From Euglena gracilis (taxonomy: Eukaryota > Euglenida > Euglenophyceae > Euglenales): 64,000 nucleotides of DNA. The stretch is taken from contig CP154954.1 in the NCBI GenBank assembly GCA_039621445.1, positions 47,905,847 through 47,969,846 on the forward strand, written 5' to 3'. The first letter of the stretch is position 1. Every line of letters starts with the position of its first letter. The notes beneath the pieces are model-generated. The model had not been told where the DNA came from, did no database searches, and worked only from the letters and a program-made list of their open reading frames with translations. Shown here piece by piece: positions 1 through 10,717 of the stretch. The position numbers and the translations under genes were made by a program.

Positions 1-724
1 CACTTCAGGTCCCCGCCAAAACAATCTGCCTTCCGCCTGCCCCATTCTTCGGAGTGAGTTGCAAACTTGGGCCCGATGTTGCCATCAGTCTCCGGAATTT
101 CAGGGTCACAAAATTTCCTGTGAAGAAAATAAAAACGCCCACAAAACTGGCTAATTCCCCTGCGCGTGGTGGACTTCAGATGTCACTGGGAAGAGGCCGC
201 GATATATTATCATTTGTGTGGCGATGATCTGTGCAACAACGGTGTCGGCCTCCTTGTAACTCGTCCTCCACCGGCTGGAGGAGTGGGCCGGCAGACTTGG
301 ACTTCATAGCAGCTGGGGGGCAGGGAGCAGGGGCAGTGGCAGCCGTTAAGAAAAGAAACTTTTTGTTTGGACATGTGTGCGTATGAGTGTGAGAGCATCC
401 CCCCCCAGGAAACTGTCACCTGTCAGGTACTTAGATGCTTGATGACCTGACAGAGGTATGTGGCAGGCCCCTATAGTGACAGTATCCCAGGGTCCAGATC
501 AGAGGGAAAAAGGTGGCACTTTCGACCCCCCATTTACCAACAGTCCAGAAAAAAACCGCTTTTCACATTTTGGTTTGGGCATAAAATCTAATTATTTTTC
601 ACCTTCGAAAAAAATCCATTTTCCGGGAGAAAACGTCAAATTTTCCATTTTCCTATGTGACAGGTCAGCGGGTACTATGGAGTTCAGGTGACAGTTTCCC
701 AGGGGAGGGGGGCATCAGGCAAAC
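1..724. other. Probable intron / no exon recognised
   Basis: AT-rich to mixed sequence upstream of the last visible exon of gene A on the map. No splice-bounded coding stretch was found. It is probably intron of gene A, because that exon ends in an apparent donor at 724 rather than a stop. Confidence 0.3.
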
Positions 725-3700
725 CCCCATTTTCCTCCCGCCCCCATCCTGGCCAGCTGGTTGAAGAAGAACGCCGCCTGGTCGGCCTCCCCGACCACAA
801 ACACCTCCGCCTTCACCTTGAACTGCTGGCCCGCAGGCCGCCGTCCGGCACGGCCGCCGACACGCCCCGGGACACTCCCGGGGATTCCGGGCCGAGCCAC
901 GCCACACAGCGCCGCGGGACGCCGGCCTGGCCCCAGCCACTCCTTCACGACGCTCTCCTTGATCTGGCTCTGCAGCACCCGCTCCACCACGGCGCTGGTC
1001 CCGCCGGCAGGGCGGCCCCCGGCGACCCAGCCGAGCCCCGAGGACGCCGAAAAGCCCCAGCGTTTGTTTCAAATGAAAAAAAGAAGTGAATGAATTTATG
1101 CGTATGAATACGAATGATGAAAAATGAGCACAGGAGGGTTTTCCGGCCCTAAATAAACACTCTGCAGACTGGCCAAACCACAAGAAAATCGCCTTCTGAC
1201 GGGGGGGGATAAAGAAAGGTGTGCCAAGCATTTTTTTGCAGAACCAAAAAGCTCAATTAACACCTCGCCCAACACATCCCCCCCGAAATTGCCAAACCCA
1301 GGTTGTGTTGGGTTTGAGCCTGATAAGGTGTCAGGATCCCCAGACTTTTTGAGCCTGTGGCCCTGGAGATTGTCGGCAGCCAACATTGGGAATCAGCCAC
1401 AGGCAACCAGGAAGCACAACAAAGAAAAAAAATAGACTTTGATATAGGCGGTGGGTGGTGAAAAGGGGGTGGCCGGCAGGCAGAAAAAAGGTCCGGCGAC
1501 AGGGGTGGATCTCCCAGATTCACTTTTTCTTGGTGAGCCCCCGGGGCTGGCACCTTTTTTTACCCGCCCATTTTGTTTGAGAACCCAGTCAAACACGAAC
1601 CCCCTCCCCCGGGGGTCCACCAACACCAACCCATCCATCAAAACCAACCCAAAATCAGCCCTGAATTTTTCCCTCGACTCACAGGTGGGGGGGGGGGTCC
1701 AGCGGCTGAACCTACCCACCAGTCTCAAAAATCACCGGGGGGGGGGAGGGGTTGAACTGGTGTTAAACGGTTCGACCCCTCTGAGTTGAATGAATCTCTA
1801 ATCGAGGACCCCGCAGCGTTGTGGCAGACGGTGAGGGGCATCGCCCCGGGCGCCGTTGTCACAGCCGTCGCAGCCGCACAGCCGGCCCGCCCGCGCCACG
1901 CAGTCCAGGCAGCCCGCCGCCGCATACCCCCGGGCCTCGGCGTAGGCCGCCATCGCGTCCATGTCGACGCGGTCGATGATGGCCAGCATCGCCGCCCCCG
2001 CCCGGCCCAGGGCCCAACGCCAACGCCCCATCGGCTATTGCTGCTCAATGCGGTGGCAAAATGGTTCGCCCGGCAGTGTATGCAGCAAGCAACCAAGGCT
2101 GCCATGACCAGGGAATTTCTTAAGGACCTCCCGGGGGGGGGGGTCCAGCCTCCGGCTGGCAAGAAGGCTGCTGGCTGGAAACGAGCTGCTGGCTGGACCT
2201 CCCCCCCAGGGGTTGGGGGGGGGGTCCGGGGCTGGAGGGGGCTGGGCTGGGCTGGGTCGATGAAAAACAAAATTTTCTAAAACATTTTTGCCTTCTCGAC
2301 ATTTTGATGGATGGAGATAGATCAAGGCTGGGGGGATGTGATGGAGGAAGCTGTGATGAGAAAAAAAAATGGAGGGACAGCTGGTGAGCTGGGCGGCCCA
2401 GTTGGCTGGCCAGCCTGCAGCCGGCTAGCCCGGCCTCCAGCCGGGCTGGACCCAACTTTATTTCACTCGATCCCCCTCGGGGGGGGGGGGGGCTCCCAGC
2501 CCAGACTTGGGCTGCTGGCTGGATTTGAGCTGCTGGCTGGCTGGACTCCCCCCCCCCGCAACGGGGGATAGGGTACCCTCCGGCGTAAGAAATACGCTGG
2601 CTATGATTGCTGCTGCACATACAGCGCCAGGCTGCTGCGGCACACGAACAGCAACTCACTGCGGCGGTGTGCAGAAGATTCTTTTCTGCGGCATGCTGAC
2701 TGAAGTGTGCTACCAACTGGGAGGCGAGGAAGGCCAGATACTGGCACTAGGCCAGGCGGGGGGCACCAGCAGCCGGTCCATCTGGCAGCAGCACGATGGT
2801 CCCCTGGGTTGACTTGTGGGGACACTCTGTTTCCGCAACCTCTTTACGTGTCTACTGCGTTCTAATCCCGGTTTTCAGAAACTTCAGTCAAAACCTCCAT
2901 TGTCTGATGTGGAGTGCAGGCTTCCTTTTGAGACCCCGGGTGCGTGTGGGACCCCGGGAGCACGATGCAGCACGGGACCAGCGGGGACAACGGCCACCGA
3001 CACCCGATCACCGCCCCCCCCTCCGAGTGAGAAAGCCCTGAGGGGTCCTGCCTTCCCACTGCTGCTAGCACAAAAAGAAGCCTGATGGGGGACAGGAGGA
3101 GAAGGTGCCGGTTTCGATGCATGAGACATCCAGCCGCAGCGTATCTCACCTCGAAACCGGCACCTTCTCGGACCACTTGTAACCCTCGCTGCCTGAGAGG
3201 AGTCCCCCCTGCGACCTGGGGATGATGGGCGATGCGTCACCCATCATCGTATCAGTGTATCTCTTAATTCCCGCCTTCCCCACACGCAGGAACCAGTCAG
3301 CGGTCAACCATACACCGGGGAAACTCGTGCAAGGCGATTCAAGAACCTTCGAATAAGCTTCACCCATGTTGAACCCATGGATGCATCCATGATGCACCTG
3401 TAGATGGCATGCACAACAACTCATTCCCACAATCAAATAAAAGAAGTTTTACAACAACGGAAAAGCCATCACAAGACAACGAAAAAAAATCACCCTGGGG
3501 GAGCCCCGGGGGGTGACCTGAGGGGGGTGGTGAATGATCCGGGAGAGGGCCAGGGAGGCCATGGACGGCGCACCAGCCGCAGCTGGATCCCGGCCTCCTT
3601 CGCCCGCAGGGGCACTGCCCGCTCCAGCGTCTTCAGCAGGTAGTCAGCCCCAAGGGAGCTGGGCGCCGGCCCCCTGGCAGAGGATCCCCATCGGAACCCC

Positions 3701-5221
3701 CCCCCCCGGCCTGCCGGCCGTGCTCCGACGAAGAACACGAAACCACGAGGTGGGCGGTGTGAGAATGGGGGCCACAAAAGATGCATCAAAGGTCTTAGGC
3801 GGAAGTTGCCTAGTGAAATTTACGCCAGACACCTCGGAAAAAAATACTAGAATGACCACCCAAAATAGCTCAGACTTGAATTGACAGAAAATTGAAAACA
3901 AAGATGACAGAAAATTGACAAAAATTTTGGTCTCGGGGGAAAATCAGGGTCAAACAAAAAATGTTTTATGTTCAAACTAATCTTCTAACAAAAGTCCAAA
4001 AATCGCCGGGAAAAATAATTGCAAAAAAAAGCAAAAAAACCCGCAAATTTTGCTAAAATCGAAAAAGGCAAAAAAAAACACACAAAAAATGGATTTTCGT
4101 TTTCCCCCTGATGAAATTAAATAATTCTTCACTCACAATACCACCCCCAAAAATGGGTGTAAATTCTTGACTGCGACATATGTTGTAAATCTGCTGCATC
4201 ATCAAAATCCATGGTAGGTGCAATTTTTGCCAATTTTATTTATTTATTTATTTATTTTTAGTATTTTCCTTCCATTTTCAATCCGAACATGGCAGAAACC
4301 ATGGAAAATTTGCACCAACTCAATCTTCAATTCCAACTCAATTTTTTCCTGTAGAGGTTAATAAAGATGTGGGTGAATATTAAATGGGCAGCCGAGATCG
4401 AGTCCAAGTGAGGATATTACTTAGGATATGCTATTTGGGGTTAAATGCAAAAAATTAATGTGAGACTGATGTGTCCTGTTGCATTGTCCTTGCACTTGGG
4501 TCCACAGGAAACCACAAAAAAATCAGTTGAAGCCTGTGCAATGAGGGGCCACTGGCTTAAACAAGATGTAAGCGAGCACATAATTAAGAGACAATGGGTT
4601 CATAGGGTTGAAAACAGTTTCCTGAGTGCCACAGTTTCCCGGGGAGGACATTAATCTGGGGGGGGGGTAGGTAGGCAGGTTTCCCTCAGCACGGCGGGCT
4701 CACACTGGCCACCCAGTGCCTTGAGGGGGCCGGAGAGGTCTGGAGGAGGAGGTTCACATTCTTTGCCGCTGCCGCCGCCGCACGGCTGACGTCCACCATG
4801 GATGGTGGCAGGCCAACCCCCACTGGGACCTGTCCGGGGGTTATCCTTTGGGCCACTGATGAACACAAACGGGCGGGACGGGCGGCACATGGAAAGCCCA
4901 CAAACAAACCTCCCAACCCACTGGCAAACAACACATGCTGATCGAGGCAGACCAATAAGCAGAAGACCAATAATCAGAATGAAAATTGGAAGCCTTCCAT
5001 GTTAAGTGAAAAATATCGGAATCCTCTCCTCAAAATTCAAAACAGTGGCGGGTGTGGTGAATTCGTTAACTGGGCTTGGAGGACAAAGACTAGTTATTTC
5101 CCAGAGGCGCTTTCCCCCAGAACAGAATCCGACCCCCCTTCACCCGTGGGGGCGTCCTGGCCCGAATCTTGCCCAGGTCCTCCAGGGTGCGATCCAGCAG
5201 AATGTTGACGTAGAACGGCAT
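725..5221 (-). CDS. Condensin subunit 3 (CAP-G)-like HEAT protein, 5' part of gene A
   Basis: Six exons are supported: 5221-5144 (starts MPFYVNILLDRTLEDLGKI), 4785-4706, 3658-3574 (ADYLLKTLERAVPLRAKEAG), 2746-2660 (CQYLAFLASQLVAHF, flanked by CCTAG and GTGAGT), 2034-1810 (MLAIIDRVDMDAMAAYAE) and 994-725 (VERVLQSQIKESVVKEWL, later FKVKAEVFVVGEADQAAFFF). Phases agree from the first through the fifth exon. The fifth-to-sixth join is out of phase, so an exon or boundary is missing; alternatively the fifth exon ends at TAG 1798. The pattern of an AxxxxIQLRLCQ helix, then a KV-M-AM helix and a V...KEWL helix, resembles the HEAT array of condensin subunit 3, which helps compact chromosomes. The expected HEAT repeats between the fourth and fifth exons are not seen. 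The gene appears to continue past the left end. The start ATG at 5221 was chosen because an in-frame stop lies just upstream and the palindrome cluster begins 200 bp further on. The family name is recall-based and tentative. Confidence 0.45.
2108..2580. repeat. GCTGGCTGG / poly-C-poly-G dispersed element, two copies
   Basis: Intronic. Copies of a dispersed element with repeated GCTGGCTGG motifs beside runs of 8-12 C or G. Related copies lie near 10225-10665, 14140-14480, 15340-15470, 20215-20470, 37665-37755, 54880-55035 and 55335-55760. This pair lies between two exons of gene A. Confidence 0.6.
3099..3169. repeat. 19-bp perfect inverted repeat (hairpin)
   Basis: Arms 3099-3117 (GAGAAGGTGCCGGTTTCGA) and 3151-3169 are exact reverse complements around a 33-base loop. 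It lies in an intron of gene A. A second small hairpin (GATGATGGGC...CCCATCATC) follows near 3220-3247. Confidence 0.75.
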
Positions 5222-5442
5222 TTCACGTCATGCAACCCCGCAGGCGGCCGGACCGATGGCTGGGGAGGGGGGCCGGGGCAGGGTCTGACACAAGGAGGGT
5301 GTAGGGTGGGGGGGGGGTGCCCCCCACCGCTTTTAATTCAGCGTGGCTATGATGCAGATGCAGAACATAACTACTTGAAACACATTTCACGATGCAGTGG
5401 GAGAAGGGGTGGTCATTCACGGGAGGTTGGGTGGCCGGCGGT

Positions 5443-5862
5443 TGGGCCGCGGCCGGCCGCGGCATGCCGCGGCCCAACCAAAACAGTGCTTTGGTTGGGC
5501 CGCGGCATGCCGCGGCCCAACCAAAAAATTTTTTTGGTTGGGCCGCGGCATGCCGTGGCCCAACCAGGAACGAATTTTAATGATAAAATTTTTCACTGGT
5601 TGGGCCGCGGCCCAACCAAAAAAAAATTTTGGTTGGGCCGCGGCATGCCGTGGCCCAACCAGGAACGAATTTTAATGATAAAATTTTTCACTGGTTGGGC
5701 CGCGGCATGCCGCGGCTTGCCGCGGCCCAACCAAAAAAAAATTTTGGTTGGGCCGCGGCCGGCCGCGGCCCAACCAGATTAACGTCAGAATTAGTTTCGT
5801 TGGGCCGCGGCCGACCGTGACCCAACCCAAAAAAAGAAACGGTTGGGTCGCGGTCGGCCGGC
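5443..5862. repeat. Cluster of eight GC-rich palindromes
   Basis: Each unit is a near-perfect palindrome of about 30 bp: GGTTGGGCCGCGGCA followed by its mirror complement. Some have a shortened or expanded core (GGCCGGCC). Units are separated by AT-rich spacers. Two consecutive units share an identical spacer beginning AGGAACGAATTTTAATG (near 5570 and 5663), showing local tandem duplication. Confidence 0.9.
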
Positions 5863-6005
5863 CCCACCCTAACCCTAACCCTAACCCAAACCCTAACCCC
5901 AACCCCAACCCCAACCCCAACCCCAACCCTAACCCTAACCTTAATCCTAACCCTATCCCTAACCCTAACCTTAAACCTAACCCTAACTCTAACCCTAACC
6001 CCCAT
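5863..6005. repeat. Interstitial telomere-like CCCTAA repeat
   Basis: About 140 bp of CCCTAA units degraded to CCCCAA and CCTTAA variants. Short copies (AACCCTAACCCTACTCC) recur near 6330 and 6820. Flanking sequence continues on both sides, so this is an internal block and not a chromosome end. Confidence 0.85.
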
Positions 6006-6009
6006 CTGA

Positions 6010-6190
6010 GCTTCAAATAACAAAATCCCTTCTGTGTGGGCAACATACTCGGGGGCTAAGTCGTTTTTGTGGCTCACTTTGGCATAGGCGGGGGGGCTCC
6101 GCCCCCCCCGCACCCCGCCCACAAATAAAAAAATCCCTTCCATGTTGGCAATATACTTAGAGGGCTAAGTCCTTTTTGTGCAAATTTTGA
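6010..6190. repeat. Dispersed repeat, CAAATAACAAAATCCCTTC family
   Basis: Two diverged copies of a roughly 100-bp unit. Shared landmarks are CAAATAACAAAATCCCTTC, GGCAACATACT, GGGCTAAGTC and a GGCATAGGCGGGGGGGCTCC hairpin. Four further copies are in tandem at 11180-11575. The family therefore marks both the 5.4-7.3 kb and the 10.7-13.2 kb elements. Confidence 0.8.
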
Positions 6191-6248
6191 CTTATATTGA
6201 GAATACAATGGGGAGAGGTGTTCTTTTGCCAAAAGTGGCCCAAAATGG

Positions 6249-6915
6249 ATTTGGGTTCGCTGGGAACGTTGTAGAGACCAATCTAACAACGTTGAGCGGG
6301 AAATATTCTGCTGTTTGGACAAGAATCGTAACCCTAACCCTACTCCTTCAAATAACCTCAAAAACTCTGTTTGGCCACAATGAAACGCCATCATGAAATC
6401 CTTTGCCAGAAATAAAAAAATGAAAATTAAAAAAATTGAAAAAAGAATTGAAAAAAAAATAAAAAAACAAAAAAATAAATAAAACAAAAAAAAAAAAAAA
6501 AAAACAAAAAGAAAAGTCATGTAAAATGACATCAGGTGTGGGGGGGTGTGGTGGGGTGCGGTGGGTGGGGGGGGGCGGATGTGTGCAGGGTCTGGGGAGT
6601 GATAAATTGGCCCCTACAAGTTACCAGCTACCCCAAAGAGCCGCCAAACTAGGGTTAATACACATGGGGGGACCCTCGCTCGGCGCCTTCGGCGCCTCGC
6701 TCGGGTCCCCCCATGTTTTTAACCCTAGTTGGGCGGCTCTTTGGGTTCGCTGGGTACCTTGTAGAGAGCAAGCTAACAACGTTGAGCGGGAAATATTCTG
6801 CTGTTTGGATAAGGATCGTAACCCTAACCCTACTCCTTCAAATAACCTCATGAATTATTTTTGGCCACAGTGAAATACCATCAGGAAATTCTTTTGCAGT
6901 AACAAAAAAATAAAA
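6249..6915. repeat. Direct duplication of about 170 bp flanking a long cruciform
   Basis: 6249-6420 and 6739-6915 are diverged direct copies sharing TTTGGGTTCGCTGGG, AACGTTGAGCGGGAAATATT and the CCCTAACCCTACTCC motif. Between them, 6633-6747 forms an inverted repeat with arms of about 55 bp. Its centre is GGCGCCTTCGGCGCC. Confidence 0.8.
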
Positions 6916-7003
6916 AATTAAAAAAAAATAAATGAAAAAAAATTAAACAATAAATAAATAGAACGGTGGTTTGCAGAACAGTGCTCGGACAGTCATGGGA
7001 GGT

Positions 7004-7315
7004 TGGGTCGCGGTCGGCCGCGGACGGCCGCGGCCCAACCAAAAAAAATTTTTGGTTGGGCCGCGGCATGCCGCGGCCCAACCAAATCGATTTTTTGGCC
7101 ATAAAACATTCGGTTGGTTGGGCCGCGGCATGCCGCGGCCGGCCGCGGCCCAACCAAAAAAAAAATTTGGTTGGGCCGCGGCATGCCGCGGCCCAACCAA
7201 TTTAAAATTTTGAAAGCCAAAATTCACCGTGGTTGGGCCGCGGCATGCCGCGGCCCAACCAAAATTCTGTTTTGGTTGGGCGACGGCCGGCCGCGGCCGG
7301 CCGCGGCACCCACCT
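7004..7315. repeat. Second GC-rich palindrome cluster (six units)
   Basis: Same GGTTGGGCCGCGGCA / mirror palindromes as at 5443-5862, with different AT-rich spacers. It closes the composite element on its right side. Confidence 0.9.
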
Positions 7316-7345
7316 CCCACAGACCAACCTCCCGTGACATCCCAC

Positions 7346-8420
7346 CCGTGGGAGAAGGGCCCTTTGAGTGGCTTTCAGCGTGCCCTTCGACCGTGCCCTG
7401 TGTGTGAGACCTAAGTTGCGCAATTTTTACCAGGGAGGGGGGAGAAGTGGTTGACTGGTTACTTCTGAGTGACTGCCTGGTTTTAAGTCTGTTGCTGAGG
7501 CTGTACAGGAAGGCCTGGTGGGGGGTGGACTGATCCCCCCCACCCATCGCAGCATCGCGAGGAAAAAATCCTTCGGCACCGAAGGCACCATAAGAAAAGT
7601 TCGACCTAAGAATCGGTGCCTTTCCCAAACATGACCTTTGAATTGGATAAAATCCTTCCCAAAAATGATCCTTACCCACCCCCTGGAGGTGATTGATTTC
7701 TCAAATAAATGATATTAATTATGCTTTTAAACTCCAAAAAAGGCGCCAAATTTTCATGAAGGCTAAGCTTACGCATGTTATACTTGCAAATGGAATATCG
7801 GTGTGAAAAAAACAGCCAAGGAAATCCTCAGCGGCCACTGATTCAGTCAGATGGCAAAGAAATACACCCAGTCAATGGTGTGGAAAAAAAAGGTCCAACA
7901 ATGTTCACAGCAAATCCATTTTTGATCCGAACAAAATGCATCACCCATCAGTGAGATATGTTTTGTTAAAAAAAAAACTGCTAAGACAAAGAAATGCACA
8001 AAACAACGACAGGATCATACAAAAAAGCCAAAGCTCTGGGAGGAACTATCTCTGGTCTATGTTACAAGGGTCAAAAGGGTCAAGACGGTTCGCTACGGTG
8101 AGTGAGTCATGGTTTGAAGCAGGCCCTTCTGTGCGCATAGGTTCGGAAAATAAAATGCCACTAAGTTCATTTCAAAGAACATGTTGCACCTCAAGGGTCG
8201 CTGCAAAGGCAACAGGCCTCCCCCTTTGTCTAAGAACTAAAAAAAGTTGGGGAAGAACTGGGGTGGTGGTGCTGAATTTGTCAAAATAGGGGGTGCTGAG
8301 ACAAACCGACAAGGGGGCCGTTGAAAAAGACAAATTTCCCATTGGGGGGGGGTCCACTGCTAAACTTACAGACATGTTGGCGCAAATATCAACAAAATCT
8401 CACCAAATCAGGATTCAGAG
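7346..8420. other. Gene-free spacer
   Basis: No supported exon. It contains the 16-bp palindrome CCTTCGGCACCGAAGG at 7570-7585, which recurs at 40239-40254, and a diverged copy of the ACTGGTT/GTGACTG element near 7440-7530. Confidence 0.5.
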
Positions 8421-8553
8421 ATACATACATACATACATACGTACGTACGTACGTAAGTACATGCATACATGTATACATACATACATACATACATGCATGC
8501 ATGCATACATACATACATACATACATACATACATACATACATACATACATACA

Positions 8554-8584
<31 letters not shown>

Positions 8585-8609
8585 GTATACATGTGTATGT
8601 ATATATATT
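8421..8609. repeat. (ATAC)n microsatellite
   Basis: About 190 bp of ATAC/CATA tetranucleotide repeat with GTAC and GCAT variant blocks near its left end. Open frames through it are artefacts of the 4-bp period. Confidence 0.95.
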
Positions 8610-10224
8610 ATAAACATAGAAATTATAAATTTCGAAATTTCCTGATGTCTTCCTTAAAAAAGACACAAAAAAACCCTTATAAAAGATGGGGCTCAACTGG
8701 GGGCTTAGATAAAGGTGGTGCTAGAAAAAAGGGGGCTTGCAGGAACTCCGGGACCATTCTCCCAGTCATAACCATCCTCTCAACCTGCACCGCCCTTACC
8801 CGGGTTTGTGCTGCATGTGCTACAAAGTGCATTGATGACCTACACCAAATATACAAATGACCAAACTAGATTGAGTTCTGAAGAAACAATCTTTGATAGA
8901 TGGGATGTCCGAGTTTGGGTCAGAGTGCTTGTTGACAGATCATCGGGTGGGACTGTCTGCCCCTTTCAGAAAAGCCTTGGCTGGAGTTGGAGAAGGTTCA
9001 CAGAGATTGATGCATTTCGCAGTGGACATGGAATGGGGTGCAGAGTGAGTATCGCGTGCCATGCAAACAACACACCACATGTATGGAGGGCAGAGGGGGC
9101 CGGCGGGGAAAGACGCGGTGCATACCCAAGACGGCACTCAGAACTTCAAATGAACACTGGAGGGGGAGGGACAGTCTCTGGAATTACCAAGCAAAGGGAG
9201 CTTTGCTTTGTTTTTTCCCGCTGTGCATCGCCCAGGCAGAAATGGCCCTCCTCCCTCCAGGCCAAAGGTGAACACACCCACCCCCAAACCCCAGGCCCTC
9301 AGGGGAACAGGCTATTTCACTGACTGCAACCCTGTTGTTTCTGGTTGGCGGAATTTGTCTTTTTTGATGACATAACATTTTATGTTGCACCTGTTGTAGC
9401 ACTTGTAAATCCGTCATACCCGAATCCGACGATATGGATAGTTGTTTGAAGAAGAGCAACAATAAACACTTCTGTACGGCACCTGTTGTGATGGAAGCTC
9501 ATTGGTCCCATGCCAGTCCTTCGCCGTGCAACATCCAATTATGTGACAAGCAGCTGACCAGGTCACTTGGTAAGTAGAGGGAGTAGTGCAAAATAAGATA
9601 GGGCCAAAAAAAACCCGATGGAAAGGTTGAGCAGGTGCATAATGAGCTTCCTCCTCCCTGCGAAGCGGGAGATCCAGCATTGGTTGATCGGTCACGTCCA
9701 CTGCCATTCAACAGGCGTCCAGGAAGGAAAGCCCCCCAAAACAGTTCACTTTCCAGTTCACTTTTGGGGAATTTGAAGCAGACGTTTCTCAGGGCTCCGG
9801 GGGAGGTATCCCGTACCTTCCTTGCTTACCCTCCTCCCTCCTCGGTCGAACGACAGGCAACATCTGTTCTGGACATAGGGTTGTGTTACCAAAAAAAATG
9901 TCCTCTAGCCAGGGGGGGGGGGGGTGCATGACGCCCCGGGAAACTGTCTCAAGCCAAGTTGGCGAATGCAGAGGTATTCAACAAGTTTCGATGAGGACAG
10001 GCCCCGAGTGCAGGACTAGAGGATATTCCCCACCAACTAAAAAAACCCTGAAACTTTTGATTTGTTTGCGTGTTTGTGGCTGGGAAAAAAAGCACATTCA
10101 ATTTTTTTTGACTCGGGAAAGGGGTTTGTATTTCTTTCAATAAAAAAATGCAGAAATTCTCAAAACAATTTGCCAGGAGACAGGGGAAGGAGACAGGTCC
10201 CCACGAGGACAGGATAGCTGGCAC
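8610..10224. other. Gene-free spacer
   Basis: Mixed-composition sequence with poly-C and poly-G runs. No splice-bounded GC-rich exon and no RNA gene was recognised. Confidence 0.4.
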
Positions 10225-10717
10225 AGATGTAGGACCAGGGCGTGGCTTAGCGACCCCTTTCGGGGGGTCCAGCCAAGGCTGGAAAATTTGGGCCGGCTGG
10301 AAATAGGCTGTTGGCTGACCCCCCCCCCCCGGAATGGAACTGGCCCGATTAACCAAAAGTCGACACTGCAAAAAACCCAAAACTGCTAGTTATGGGGGGG
10401 GGAACGTTTTGACTTTTTGACCAAAAAATTGCCGTAGCCAGCCGAATTGCAACCCATCTGTGTCCACAGCCAATCTTTGCACCCCTGCAAAAAGGCAGAA
10501 TCCACTATCGACCAGCCGCCCTTCCAACGGCTGCAAAACTCGTCGATGGGGGCGGGGTCCGAAGCTGGAAAACGGCTGCTGGCTGGCGGGGTGACAGACG
10601 GATTTTTTTTTGGACTGACTGACTCGTTTTAGACCCCCCCCCCCGGGGTCGGCTAACAATGCCCAAAAGTGGCCATCTGGTGTCGAAGGAAGGCACCTGA
10701 AAGGGGCTCTAGGCGGT

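Larger units (their letters stand above)
5412..7345. mobile_element. Composite fold-back element with palindrome clusters at both ends
   Basis: Both ends carry the same sequence in inverted orientation: CACGGGAGGTTGG near 5418 and its reverse complement near 7332. Inside each end is a cluster of GC-rich palindromes. The middle holds telomere-like repeats, a duplicated segment of about 170 bp and a long cruciform. No open reading frame for a transposase was recognised, so it would be non-autonomous. It sits directly upstream of the start of gene A. Confidence 0.5.

Noticed and set aside
5006-5782. 258-codon plus-strand frame
   Set aside because: Its second half only translates the GC palindromes, and its first half overlaps the minus-strand start exon of gene A.
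5863-6005. A chromosome end
   Set aside because: CCCTAA units are degenerate and unique sequence continues on both sides, so this is an interstitial block.
5443-7315. Regularly spaced palindromes resembling a CRISPR array
   Set aside because: Spacers vary widely in length, some are duplicated and AT-rich, units differ in core length, there are no cas genes, and the setting is eukaryotic.
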